DNA of 64,000 nucleotides, from NCBI RefSeq assembly GCF_003944705.1, contig NZ_RWIS01000008.1:172889-236888 (forward strand), read 5' to 3'. Below, one piece after another: positions 56,830 through 64,000 of this stretch. A program made the position numbers and the translations under genes. The notes beneath the pieces are model-generated. The model ran no database searches, was not told the origin of the DNA, and saw only the letters and a list, made by a program, of their open reading frames with translations. Each line of letters starts with the position of its first letter. Position 1 is the first letter of the stretch. This DNA is from Hymenobacter metallilatus. GTDB taxonomy: Bacteria; Bacteroidota; Bacteroidia; Cytophagales; Hymenobacteraceae.

Positions 56830-57930
56830 ATGCCTCACCTCAACGGCGTTACCGTTCATCCCGACTGCCGCCATTTCCGCGGTGATATTCCTTGCCGCCC
56901 GAACAAGGAGCACGGCTACCAGTGCACCGGCTGCCCGGTGTATGCACCCACGCAGCAGCGCATTCTCATCATCAAGCTCGGGGCCATTGGGGACGTTATC
57001 CGCACTACGCCGTTGCTGCGGCGGCTGCGCCAGGAGTACCCCAACGCCCGTATCACCTGGCTCACGCTCACGCCCGCCATTCTGCCCCAGGGAGGAGGAT
57101 GGATTGACGAGGTGCTGAAGCTGGAGTTCACCAGCGTACTGCACCTGCAGCAGCGGGAGTTTGATATTCTGTTCAACCTCGATAAGGACAAAGAGGCTTG
57201 CGCCCTGCTGGGCAGCATCCGGGCCAAGCAAAAATTTGGCTACCAGCTACACCCCGAGTACGGCGTGGCCTGGCCCGTGGACGAGCTGGCTAACCACAAG
57301 TACCTCACCGGCGTGTTCGACGAGCTGAGCCAACGAAACCAGAAGCCTTACGTGCAGGAAATCTTCGAGCTGTGCGGCTACGAGTTCCGGCATGAAGAAT
57401 ACGTGTTCGACACCCACGAGGACAAGGGCTACGACTGGAGCCAACTGCCCCAGGGCCGCCCTCGCATCGGCCTCAACACCGGCTGCGGCGACCGGTGGAC
57501 GACCCGCCTGTGGTCGGACGAAAAATGGATTACCCTCATTCACCAACTGCAGCAGACCGGTTATGCGCCCGTGCTGCTGGGCGGCGAGGCCGAGGATGAG
57601 CGCAACCGCCGCCTCCACGCCGCCACCAGCGCGGCTTACCTGGGCACGTTCTCCCTGCCCCAGTTCATCAACCTGATGCACCAGATGGATGGCATCGTGA
57701 CGCAGGTAACCATGGCCATGCACATCAGCATTGCCCTGCGCAAGCACACCATCCTGATGAACAACATCTTCAACCCCTACGAATTCGACCTCTACGGCCG
57801 CGGCCAGCTCGTGCAGCCGGATAAGCAGTGCGTCTGCTTCTACCGCGGCTCGTGCAAGCAAGGCACCAGCTGCATGGAAGATTTGTCGGCGGAAAAAGTG
57901 TTTGAGGCCGTGCGGGTGAGTGTGCAGTAG
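56830..57930 (+). CDS. GT9 (heptosyltransferase-like) glycosyltransferase with Cys cluster
   Basis: The 366-residue GT9-family protein has ILIIKLGAIGDVIRTTPLLRRLR as the canonical start of the domain (about residue 42), and a second Rossmann half with PRIGLNTGCGDRWTTRLW and PVLLGGEAEDERN. Before the domain is a 40-residue segment with four Cys (13, 22, 32 and 35: PDCRHFRGDIPCRP and YQCTGC). Near the end is another cluster, CVCFYRGSCKQGTSC. The family adds heptose or related sugars to lipopolysaccharide-type glycans; the acceptor is unknown. The stop is inside the palindrome at 57925. Confidence 0.9.
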   Translation: MPHLNGVTVHPDCRHFRGDIPCRPNKEHGYQCTGCPVYAPTQQRILIIKLGAIGDVIRTTPLLRRLRQEYPNARITWLTLTPAILPQGGGWIDEVLKLEFTSVLHLQQREFDILFNLDKDKEACALLGSIRAKQKFGYQLHPEYGVAWPVDELANHKYLTGVFDELSQRNQKPYVQEIFELCGYEFRHEEYVFDTHEDKGYDWSQLPQGRPRIGLNTGCGDRWTTRLWSDEKWITLIHQLQQTGYAPVLLGGEAEDERNRRLHAATSAAYLGTFSLPQFINLMHQMDGIVTQVTMAMHISIALRKHTILMNNIFNPYEFDLYGRGQLVQPDKQCVCFYRGSCKQGTSCMEDLSAEKVFEAVRVSVQ

Positions 57931-58040
57931 CGCGCAGCTCCGCTTCGCGCACGAGCGAAGCGAGTACCAACGCGGTAGGTCCACACACACGCCTGATACT
58001 CGCCTGTGGCTCGTGCGCGAAGCGGAGCTGCGCGCTACTG
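57925..58040. terminator. Palindrome containing both stop codons of convergent genes
   Basis: CAGTAGCGCGCAGCTCCGCT and the following CGCGCACGAGC (from 57925) pair exactly with the complement ending 58040 over about 32 bp. An inner segment, GAAGCGAGTA, pairs with TACTCGC further in. Each arm supplies the last codon (CAG, Gln) and stop (TAG) of one gene: the GT9 gene on plus and the GT4 gene on minus. Confidence 0.9.
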
Positions 58041-59162
58041 GCCGGCAACCTCCTTCAGCGCCTTTACCATTACGTCCCAAGAGAATTCTTTCTTCCTGGC
58101 CCATACGCCGGCGGTGAATTCCTGCTCGCGCTGGTGCGCGTAGAAATCCACCAGAGCATCGGCAATGGCCTGGGGCGTGGGTGGCACCACGTAGCCAACT
58201 TCCCCGTTCGGAATCAGCTCGGCCAGCCCGCCCACATCGGTTACCAGCATGGGGCGGCTGAAATGGTAGGCAATCTGCGAGACGCCGCTTTGGGTGGCGT
58301 TTTTGTAGGGCTGTACGATGATGTCGGCGGCGCAGAAGTAGTCCACCACCCGCTCGTTTGGGATGAAGTCGGTGGCGCGCACGAGGCGGCTTTCCAAGTT
58401 GTGCTGCCGGATGAGGGCTTCATAGGGAGCGGCGTCTTCGTAGTACTCGCCGGCAATAATCAGCTTCACCGGCAACTGGGCCAGCCGGGCATCGGCAAAG
58501 GCTTCCAGCAAAATATCCAGCCCCTTGTAAGCCCGAATGAATCCGAAGAACAGCAGGTAGCCAAATGCGGGGTCGAGGCCCAGGGCGGCCAGGGCATCGG
58601 CTTTGGGCTTGAGCGGGCCGAAGTTGTCGTAGAGCGGGTGCGGGCGGTAGAGGGCAGGCTGCCGGAAGTGCAGGCGGCGCAAGTCGGCCAGCACCGAGCG
58701 GCTCATCGTCACGAACCCGTGGCAGGCCGAAAGGAAGTAGCGCGTGAGCGGCCGGTCGCCGGGCCGCTTCTCGTGCGGGATTACGTTGTCAGTAATGGCT
58801 ACCACTCGGGTGTGGCGGTTGCGGCGGATAAGGCGGGCCACCGTACCCAAAGCCGGCCCCATAAACGGCAGCCAGAATCGGAAAATCACCAGATCGGGTC
58901 GCTCCCGGCGCAGGCGGTTGCCTACCCGGTACCAGCTCACGGGGTTCACCGAGTTCAGGCTCACCTCAATATTCAGGTCGGTAGGGCCTGGCTCGGTGCT
59001 GAACTGCGTCTGCCCAGGAAACAGGAAATCGGGGTACTGCAGCGAGAAGGTAACCAGGCGCACCTCGTCGCCGGCTTCGCGGAAGGCCCGCGCCAGCCGC
59101 TCGTTGTAGGTGGCCAGCCCGCCCCGCAGCGGGTACGCCGGCCCGATGATGACTACGTTCAT
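58035..59162 (-). CDS. GT4 family glycosyltransferase
   Basis: The 375-residue GT-B enzyme starts NVVIIGPAYPLRGGLATYNERLA, a glycine-rich acceptor loop. The second half contains LLFFGFIRAYKGLDILLEAFA and YFCAADIIVQPYKNATQSGVSQIAYHFSRPMLVTDVGGLAELI; the Q-S-G-V loop replaces the usual E-x7-E first Glu, with Glu retained in GLAELI. It probably adds a sugar to a cell-surface glycan, in line with the GT9 and GT2 genes on either side. Confidence 0.92.
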   Translation of the reverse strand: MNVVIIGPAYPLRGGLATYNERLARAFREAGDEVRLVTFSLQYPDFLFPGQTQFSTEPGPTDLNIEVSLNSVNPVSWYRVGNRLRRERPDLVIFRFWLPFMGPALGTVARLIRRNRHTRVVAITDNVIPHEKRPGDRPLTRYFLSACHGFVTMSRSVLADLRRLHFRQPALYRPHPLYDNFGPLKPKADALAALGLDPAFGYLLFFGFIRAYKGLDILLEAFADARLAQLPVKLIIAGEYYEDAAPYEALIRQHNLESRLVRATDFIPNERVVDYFCAADIIVQPYKNATQSGVSQIAYHFSRPMLVTDVGGLAELIPNGEVGYVVPPTPQAIADALVDFYAHQREQEFTAGVWARKKEFSWDVMVKALKEVAGQ

Positions 59163-59185
59163 AGGGTGGTAAGGTAGAAAACAGA

Positions 59186-59272
59186 TGTCATCCTGAGCGC
59201 AGCGAAGGACCTTATCACGTTGAAACAATTGGTTCAGGTGTGATAAGGTCCTTCGCTGCGCTCAGGATGACA
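59186..59272. repeat. Perfect 33-bp palindrome (family A variant)
   Basis: TGTCATCCTGAGCGCAGCG and GAAGGACCTTATCAC (59186-59218) are matched exactly by the complement at 59240-59272, with a 21-nt loop. It lies between the co-directional GT2 (59280) and GT4 (59162) genes, so read-through would place the hairpin within one mRNA. A degenerate copy is at 2642-2793. Confidence 0.9.
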
Positions 59273-59279
59273 GATAACT

Positions 59280-60266
59280 TTACTTCAGATTCAGCCGCTC
59301 TTTTACCAGGTAATCGTTGCGGTGGGAGCCGTTGAGTTGCACCATTTCGGCCAGGAAACCGGCCAGGAACAACTGCACCCCAATTACCACCGCCACCAGG
59401 GCCAGGAAGAACAACGGCTGGGCCGTTACGTCGCGGGAGAGGTGGTTGTGCCACGACAGCCACACCTTCTCCCCTACCAGCCAGAGCGTAATCAGCATCC
59501 CAATCAGGAACGATATGGTGCCCAGCGCCCCAAAAAAGTGCATGGGCCGCCGCCGGAACCGGCTCACGAACGTGATGCTCATCAAATCGAGGAAGCCGTA
59601 CACGAACCGCTCCAGCCCGAATTTGGTGGTGCCGTACTTGCGCTCTTGGTGCTGCACCACCTTCTCGCCGATGCGCCGGAACCCGGCCCACTTGGCAATA
59701 ACGGGGATGTAGCGGTGCATTTCGCCGTACACCTCAATGCTTTTTACCACCCGGCTGTCGTAGGCTTTCAGGCCGCAGTTGAAATCGTGCAGCCTGATGC
59801 CCGAAATCCAGCGCGTCACGCCGTTGAACAGCTTGGTAGGAATGGTTTTGCTAAGCGGGTCGAAGCGTTTTTTCTTCCAGCCGCTCACCAGGTCGAGGCC
59901 GTCCTGGGTAATCAGGCGGTACAGTTCCGGCAACTCTTCCGGCGAGTCCTGCAAGTCGGCATCCATGGTGCACACCACCCGGCCGGTGGTTTCCTTAAAG
60001 CCCACATTCAGAGCCGCCGACTTCCCGTAGTTCCGGTTGAAGCGGATGCCGCGCAGGTGCACGTCGGTGGCGGCCAGCTGCTCAATCACCTCCCAGGAGT
60101 CGTCCGTGGAGCCGTCGTCAATCAGCAGTACCTCGTAGGTGAGACCATGCTGGGTGAGCACCCGATTAATCCAGCGGGTGAGTTCCGGCAACGACTCGGC
60201 CTCGTTGAGCAGAGGAATGACGATGGATAGCTCTACTGGAAAGTGCTGGGCAAGACGCTTACTCAA
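59280..60266 (-). CDS. GT2 glycosyltransferase, GtrB/undecaprenyl-phosphate type
   Basis: The 328-residue protein has a GT2 domain: LSIVIPLLNEAESLPEL, LLIDDGSTDDSW, FNRNYGKSAALNVGF and the DxD-bearing CTMDADLQDSPEELP. Two C-terminal membrane helices follow (FGALGTISFLIGMLITLWLV and LFFLALVAVVIGVQLFLAGFLAEM). This is the layout of GtrB/YfdH-type enzymes that load a sugar on undecaprenyl phosphate for envelope glycans. Its start overlaps the end of the DUF4199 gene by 8 nt, so the two are probably co-translated. Confidence 0.93.
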   Translation of the reverse strand: MSKRLAQHFPVELSIVIPLLNEAESLPELTRWINRVLTQHGLTYEVLLIDDGSTDDSWEVIEQLAATDVHLRGIRFNRNYGKSAALNVGFKETTGRVVCTMDADLQDSPEELPELYRLITQDGLDLVSGWKKKRFDPLSKTIPTKLFNGVTRWISGIRLHDFNCGLKAYDSRVVKSIEVYGEMHRYIPVIAKWAGFRRIGEKVVQHQERKYGTTKFGLERFVYGFLDLMSITFVSRFRRRPMHFFGALGTISFLIGMLITLWLVGEKVWLSWHNHLSRDVTAQPLFFLALVAVVIGVQLFLAGFLAEMVQLNGSHRNDYLVKERLNLK

Positions 60267-60786
60267 ACTCAGGACGGGTATGTTTCGTGAAAGCAGAGAC
60301 GATTAGGGAAATAACGAATCCTATAATAACCACCAGTATCAACCCGAAAAGAATGACAATGGGGCCTGAGCTGAATTTCTCAGCCATAGCCATGCCTTGT
60401 TCTATTTGCGCGTCATCCATCCCTCTAGCTTCCATCTTGGCTCGCTGCAACTCCATTACCCGGTTCATGTATGCCGGATCAATAAAGGACACATATAGGT
60501 ATCCAAAGACACTGCTTATCAAGCCGGCCACAACCGAAAGAATCGTACCGATGCCAAGCCCCTGGCCATATGACATGAAGCCTGCATTAACCTGCTTAAA
60601 TTGCTTATGCGCCAACCAGATACCTACTATAGAGACGACTGTGCTCAGCCAACGAAAAGGCGTTTCAGGATCCTGGATGAAAGACATCTGCAGGAAGGAA
60701 AGAATAGAAGCAATAATTCCAACAAACAAGCCGTAGCGGATGCCAACGGATGCAGGACTAACAGCGGGGGTAGATGTGTGTTCCAC
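60259..60786 (-). CDS. DUF4199 membrane protein, copy 1
   Basis: The 175-residue protein has four membrane helices (GLFVGIIASILSFLQMSF, then WLSTVVSIVGIWLAHKQF, LGIGTILSVVAGLISSVFGYLYV and IVILFGLILVVIIGFVISLIVSAF), the DUF4199 (PF13858) pattern of Bacteroidota. Between helices 3 and 4 is a charged helix (MELQRAKMEARGMDDAQIEQGM). Function is unknown; the family often precedes a GT2 gene, as it does here with an 8-nt overlap. Confidence 0.88.
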   Translation of the reverse strand: MEHTSTPAVSPASVGIRYGLFVGIIASILSFLQMSFIQDPETPFRWLSTVVSIVGIWLAHKQFKQVNAGFMSYGQGLGIGTILSVVAGLISSVFGYLYVSFIDPAYMNRVMELQRAKMEARGMDDAQIEQGMAMAEKFSSGPIVILFGLILVVIIGFVISLIVSAFTKHTRPEFE

Positions 60787-60826
60787 AGCGAAGAGAAAGT
60801 TAGATGAACGGATGCGGGAAGGTAAA

Positions 60827-61354
60827 TTATTTCCGCAAAAACACCCCGCCCGGAATACTTAGCACCACTCCCGGTAGTAGCTTCTTAGCAAACTCGTCCT
60901 GAGCAAACTCGGCCGCCGTGGTAGCCAGGTTGCGCAGTGTTGCCTGGTATTGCTGCATTCCATTCGCTTCCTTGACATATAGAGCCTTGGTTGCTTCCAG
61001 CAATTGCCGTGCTTCCACCAAATGTTTTGCAATCAATTCAGCCCCAGTCAGCCGTGAAAAGGTGTACATTCCAACTGCTGCCAGCACGGCCGTTACCAAT
61101 GAAGCCAGTACGCCCACTCCAACCGATTTCCACAGGCCTGGGCCCTGCTCACCGTAATAACGACGCAGCAATACCTGGGCAGCTACCGCCCCGATAGGAG
61201 TAAAAAAATCGGCCAACGTGCGCTTGGGTCCATAGGGGTTGTTATCCGTTAAATACAGAAACAGCACCCATGCAATGCATAGAATACCTGTAAGTGTACC
61301 ACTTACAACGGCCGTGCGCAACACAGGGCTGGGAGTTGAGGTTGATGATTCCAC
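60827..61354 (-). CDS. DUF4199 membrane protein, copy 2
   Basis: The 175-residue protein has the same layout as its neighbour: TAVVSGTLTGILCIAWVLFLYL, ADFFTPIGAVAAQVLLRRYY, GVGVLASLVTAVLAAVGMYTF, a charged middle, and a hydrophobic end (KLLPGVVLSIPGGVFLRK). The fourth helix is much shorter than in copy 1 and may not cross the membrane. It lies 40 bp upstream in the same direction. Sequence identity to copy 1 is low, so the pair is old or independent. Confidence 0.8.
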   Translation of the reverse strand: MESSTSTPSPVLRTAVVSGTLTGILCIAWVLFLYLTDNNPYGPKRTLADFFTPIGAVAAQVLLRRYYGEQGPGLWKSVGVGVLASLVTAVLAAVGMYTFSRLTGAELIAKHLVEARQLLEATKALYVKEANGMQQYQATLRNLATTAAEFAQDEFAKKLLPGVVLSIPGGVFLRK

Positions 61355-61429
61355 TGCCTAGAAACAAGTAAAGGCGGCAAGATACGTGGTAGCTGGCCAA
61401 ACTGCCTAGCGGTGGTTCTCAATTGCCGG

Positions 61430-63475
61430 CTAGGCCGCTGCGGCAAGCTGCACGGGCTTCGGCCGTTGATACCAACGTAGGAGCAGGCCTTCTAGCAGCA
61501 AACAACCCAATGCCCCCCACACAAAATAGCGCCATAATGGGGTGCCTACGCGAGTAGCCTTGTACCGGGCTGCAACAGTTTGCCCTTGGCTCGGCTCATA
61601 CACCTGTATATTAGGTCTGTTCGGGCCGATGAGTTGCCGTAGCTCAGCCCCAGCATAGCTCCGTAGATCAGACTCGCGCTTGTCGAAGTTAAAGGCCAGC
61701 GTGGTGACAGGCTTTCCATCGAGTTGTAGTGTATAATAGCCTGCCTGCTGCATTGTGGGTGGAATATCCAGCCGCAGTGTATTCCCCTGCTTCTGTTGAC
61801 CCGGAATATATCGTAGGCTATCCTGAATCAGTTGGTAGGCTGCCTCCGCCCCCTGGGGCTGCTGCGGGAGCCGGAGCCGTATAGTTGGCTGCGTAAGTCT
61901 GTAAGCAGGCTGCTGTTCCTGCTGATAGCTCATCATAGCCAAGCGGTACAGTACTGGCACGAATAGCGGATGCTGGGCAAAATCTGAATAAGGAGCCGTA
62001 AAGGGAGCCGCAAATACGTATACCATACCCGCGCCACTCGCAAAGCCCGAAAGAAAATTCTCACCATCCCGCATCTGCAAAACGTCGGAGCCTGAGCGCG
62101 CCCACCGAAGTACAGGAGCTGCTTTCGGCATGCCAGCCCGCATATTAATCCCCGAAAAAACGTCTCGAAAAAACGGATTCGATGTACTGGGCACAGCTAT
62201 TTCCTGCAGCACCGGTCCTGCAGGAGGTATCGGTTGCCATTGCACCGGCCCCACCCCCAATTCCCGGAAAAGTCGGCTATACGAATCCCTACCTATAGCT
62301 GCTACCGCCGGTACCACTACCAACGTCGCACCTTGCTGCACTGCCCGCCTAATACTTTCTCGTATACTGCCACTCAGCACTGCTGCCTCCCGCACTACTA
62401 ATAAATTAGCTCCTTCAATTATCCGATAGTCAGCCAGTCCTGCTGTTGCGTGCTGATATGAGAACAATGGCTCGTTCCCATATAAGCGCCCAAGCTCGTT
62501 CTCCGCACTAAGCTCCAGTATCCGTATGCGGTTGGCAGCCTGTAAGGTGAAGTAATACTGGTTATCAAATTCTATTGGAAAATCCTCCACCTCTATTCGC
62601 GCCAGTTGTACGCCGGGGTTTTGTAATCGTACCCGTGCTTTTGTTACAATGGCTTCACCTGCTGGTACAGTCACCTGAAAAGTAGCGGCCTGTTGCGCCC
62701 CCACGAATAGCTTCACCTGCCGCCCTTCTGCAACCTGCTCTCCTCCGTTCTTAAGCCGTACATAAAGCTGCAGATCTACTCCAGTCCGAACAAAAGCATC
62801 ATCCAGCCATACACTGTCCACAAACACATTAGCCTGTTTTTTTCCGTGCAGGGGGATTAGGAAAACATCTTCGGTAGAAGGTATTTTCTCTATAGATTGT
62901 GCAGAAAAGCTGTTCCTCTGGAAATCAGAAATTACGAACGTAACACCTTTCCCCACTGCAGCCTGCTCCTGCGCGAGTAATTTTCCAACAGGCGTAGACT
63001 GCCCACTGATTTGCACCTGATCAACAGCAGATCGGTAGGCAGCAGCGGAAACAGCTTCCGTTTTCCCTGGCCTCAGCACAAAGCGCGCAGTCTGCGGAAA
63101 CACCAACGATAATTCCGAAGCTTGCTCCGCTCCGCGTTCTAATAAAGACTGATCATTATCGGCTACTTGCAGCATGCTCGGAGAGTTGTCCAGCAACACA
63201 CCTACGGTTGAACCAAGCATTGATTCTGCTTCCGGGGCAGGAATGAAGGGCTGCGCAAACAATAGCGCCAAACATGTAACCAAACTCACCCGACACAGCA
63301 GTACAAGCCAGTGTCTCAACTTTCTCTGACGAGCGGTAACAAGCTTTACCTCCTTAATAAATTCAACATTAGAAAATAGAATTCGTTGAGTCTTGCGCAA
63401 CTCGAATAGATGAATTGCAATGGGAATAGCTATTCCAAGTAACCCTAACAAAAACCACGGGTGAGTGAATGCCAT
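61430..63475 (-). CDS. BatA-domain (aerotolerance-type) membrane protein
   Basis: The 681-residue protein opens MAFTHPWFLLGLLGIAIPIAIHLFELRK, the BatA/aerotolerance N-terminal domain (PF07584) with two membrane helices. A von Willebrand A-like domain follows with a metal site DNSPS (GVLLDNSPSML). The middle is beta-rich, a glutamine-amidotransferase-like segment is suggested by NLLVVREAAVLSGSIRESI, and one membrane helix closes the C-terminus (YFVWGALGCLLLEGLLLRW). The family is found in Bacteroidota near MoxR and DUF58 genes, absent here. Base composition is visibly lower in GC than the rest of the window. The Met at 63475 begins the domain. Confidence 0.9.
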   Translation of the reverse strand: MAFTHPWFLLGLLGIAIPIAIHLFELRKTQRILFSNVEFIKEVKLVTARQRKLRHWLVLLCRVSLVTCLALLFAQPFIPAPEAESMLGSTVGVLLDNSPSMLQVADNDQSLLERGAEQASELSLVFPQTARFVLRPGKTEAVSAAAYRSAVDQVQISGQSTPVGKLLAQEQAAVGKGVTFVISDFQRNSFSAQSIEKIPSTEDVFLIPLHGKKQANVFVDSVWLDDAFVRTGVDLQLYVRLKNGGEQVAEGRQVKLFVGAQQAATFQVTVPAGEAIVTKARVRLQNPGVQLARIEVEDFPIEFDNQYYFTLQAANRIRILELSAENELGRLYGNEPLFSYQHATAGLADYRIIEGANLLVVREAAVLSGSIRESIRRAVQQGATLVVVPAVAAIGRDSYSRLFRELGVGPVQWQPIPPAGPVLQEIAVPSTSNPFFRDVFSGINMRAGMPKAAPVLRWARSGSDVLQMRDGENFLSGFASGAGMVYVFAAPFTAPYSDFAQHPLFVPVLYRLAMMSYQQEQQPAYRLTQPTIRLRLPQQPQGAEAAYQLIQDSLRYIPGQQKQGNTLRLDIPPTMQQAGYYTLQLDGKPVTTLAFNFDKRESDLRSYAGAELRQLIGPNRPNIQVYEPSQGQTVAARYKATRVGTPLWRYFVWGALGCLLLEGLLLRWYQRPKPVQLAAAA

Positions 63476-63889
63476 GTAGAGAAAGAGATGTATCTGTGAA
63501 GATAGACACAAAATCTTCTAGATAAGGTCAGCTTACTACTCAATACGTAGCAGAGAATACCAATCTGTTTTCACACAGTATCTACAACACAATCACATAT
63601 CAGTCTGAACAAGCTACCCAATTCGCTAATCAGCAGATAATAGTACATTCTATGTAATAGCTAAGGATAATACTGTAATATATTAACAAATAAATATATA
63701 TATTACAGTATTAATATAATTAGTATCAAGTACTTTTTGAAATAGCCGATTTTTTGATTTCGCTCCAATCTACTGATCTACAACCAGTATAATCAGCTAA
63801 GCACGGTAAGCTGATGGAATAGCACGCAACGCCACCTGCCTAGCCTACCTTTCCTTCCGCCGCTTTGGCTGGTGGGGGGGTAAAACAGG
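63476..63889. other. AT-rich intergenic region with 14-bp inverted repeat
   Basis: The 414 bp between the BatA gene and the rRNA terminator are the most AT-rich in the window, especially 63640-63735. ATACTGTAATATAT (63670-63683) and its exact complement (63698-63711) form an inverted repeat with a 14-nt spacer. It could hold the BatA promoter, a protein-binding palindrome, or simply rRNA-flanking AT-rich DNA. No gene is supported. Confidence 0.7.
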
Positions 63890-63936
63890 AACTGCCCCGC
63901 GCATTTCCCCGGGAAGGGAAACGCAGCGGGGCAGTT
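63890..63936 (-). terminator. rRNA operon terminator
   Basis: AACTGCCCCGC (63890-63900) pairs with GCGGGGCAGTT (63926-63936), with an inner TTTCCCC/GGGAA stem. On the minus strand it comes right after the 5S gene and is followed by CCTGTTTTA, a usual T-rich end. Confidence 0.88.
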
Positions 63937-63949
63937 CGCCGTGATAAGG

Positions 63950-64000
63950 TTGGCGGCGACCGACTCTCCCACCGGTGAAGGCAGTACCATAGGCGCTCCG
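63950..64000 (-). rRNA. rrf: 5S ribosomal RNA, 3' part
   Basis: The minus strand of the last 51 bases contains the conserved 5S segment reading ATGGTACTGCCTTCACC followed by GGTGGGAGAGTCGGTCG and ending in CGCCGCCA, which closes helix I. The gene continues beyond the right edge; a 23S-16S operon on the minus strand should follow outside the window. Confidence 0.92.

Noticed and set aside
63793..63990. Minus-strand open frame across the rRNA terminator and 5S gene
   Set aside because: It overlaps a clear terminator and the 5S rRNA sequence.

Overview
The window looks like a chromosomal segment from a GC-rich Bacteroidota, most likely Hymenobacter or a close relative in Hymenobacteraceae. That assignment is an inference from several features. 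The promoters follow the Bacteroidota -7 consensus TAnnTTTG (for example at 46440, 33455, 55196 and 50874). The gene content includes a TonB-dependent receptor with a carboxypeptidase-regulatory-like N-terminal domain, a GT3-type glycogen synthase, BatA and DUF4199 proteins, and a LytS/LytTR-type two-component system. The intergenic regions are full of large palindromes. I see no phage, transposase, CRISPR array, tRNA or plasmid function. The right edge enters an rRNA operon on the minus strand at its 5S gene.

Layout. 1-5100: LytTR-type response regulator (cut by the left edge), its sensor kinase, a small exported protein and a TonB-dependent receptor; the last two share a duplicated operator-promoter that fits a LytTR binding site. 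5116-9594: an overlapping lipoprotein/2OG-oxygenase pair, an orphan TPR histidine kinase, DUF2809 and GNAT genes. 9955-14169: a PAS-only sensor protein, a small CZB-like protein without its zinc ligands, an M28 peptidase and a zinc-ribbon membrane protein. 14558-18400: GT39-type glycosyltransferase, a small conserved protein, a YfcC-type carrier and a DUF6960-like protein. 18721-23048: glycogen branching enzyme and GT3 glycogen synthase. 23229-28990: FAS1 lipoprotein, DUF4198 protein, STAS protein, RNase Z, queuosine-precursor transporter and TrpRS. 29189-33350: an unknown protein, CoA-transferase, methyltransferase and Gfo/Idh oxidoreductase. 33538-41518: DEAD-box helicase, unknown lipoprotein, MenA, HAD phosphatase, glutathione peroxidase, KAS III and LOG-family protein. 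41764-47966: ArgRS, universal stress protein, YbaY-like lipoprotein, arginase and arginine decarboxylase (three arginine-using enzymes within 6.2 kb). 48140-52745: two paralogous mini-lipoproteins, a GmhB-like phosphatase, protoporphyrinogen oxidase, dolichol-phosphate-mannose-synthase-like GT2 and TerC. 52919-63475: an AsmA-like/GT51 transglycosylase, PurB, three glycosyltransferases, two DUF4199 proteins and a BatA-domain protein.

Most genes are housekeeping or envelope functions in short transcription units. The unusual part is the space between them. At least three families of large inverted repeats occupy intergenic regions: (A) 90-180 bp palindromes built on GTCATGCTGAGC/GAAGCATCTC-type arms, some with MITE-like outer ends; (B) composite palindromes of about 165 bp carrying a bidirectional terminator at the centre; and (C) palindromes whose arms are tandem 7-8 nt words (GTTGCTG, AGCTATA, GTGAAATT and similar) and which run almost exactly from one gene's end to the next gene's start. 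A 21-bp minisatellite lies beside the TonB receptor gene.
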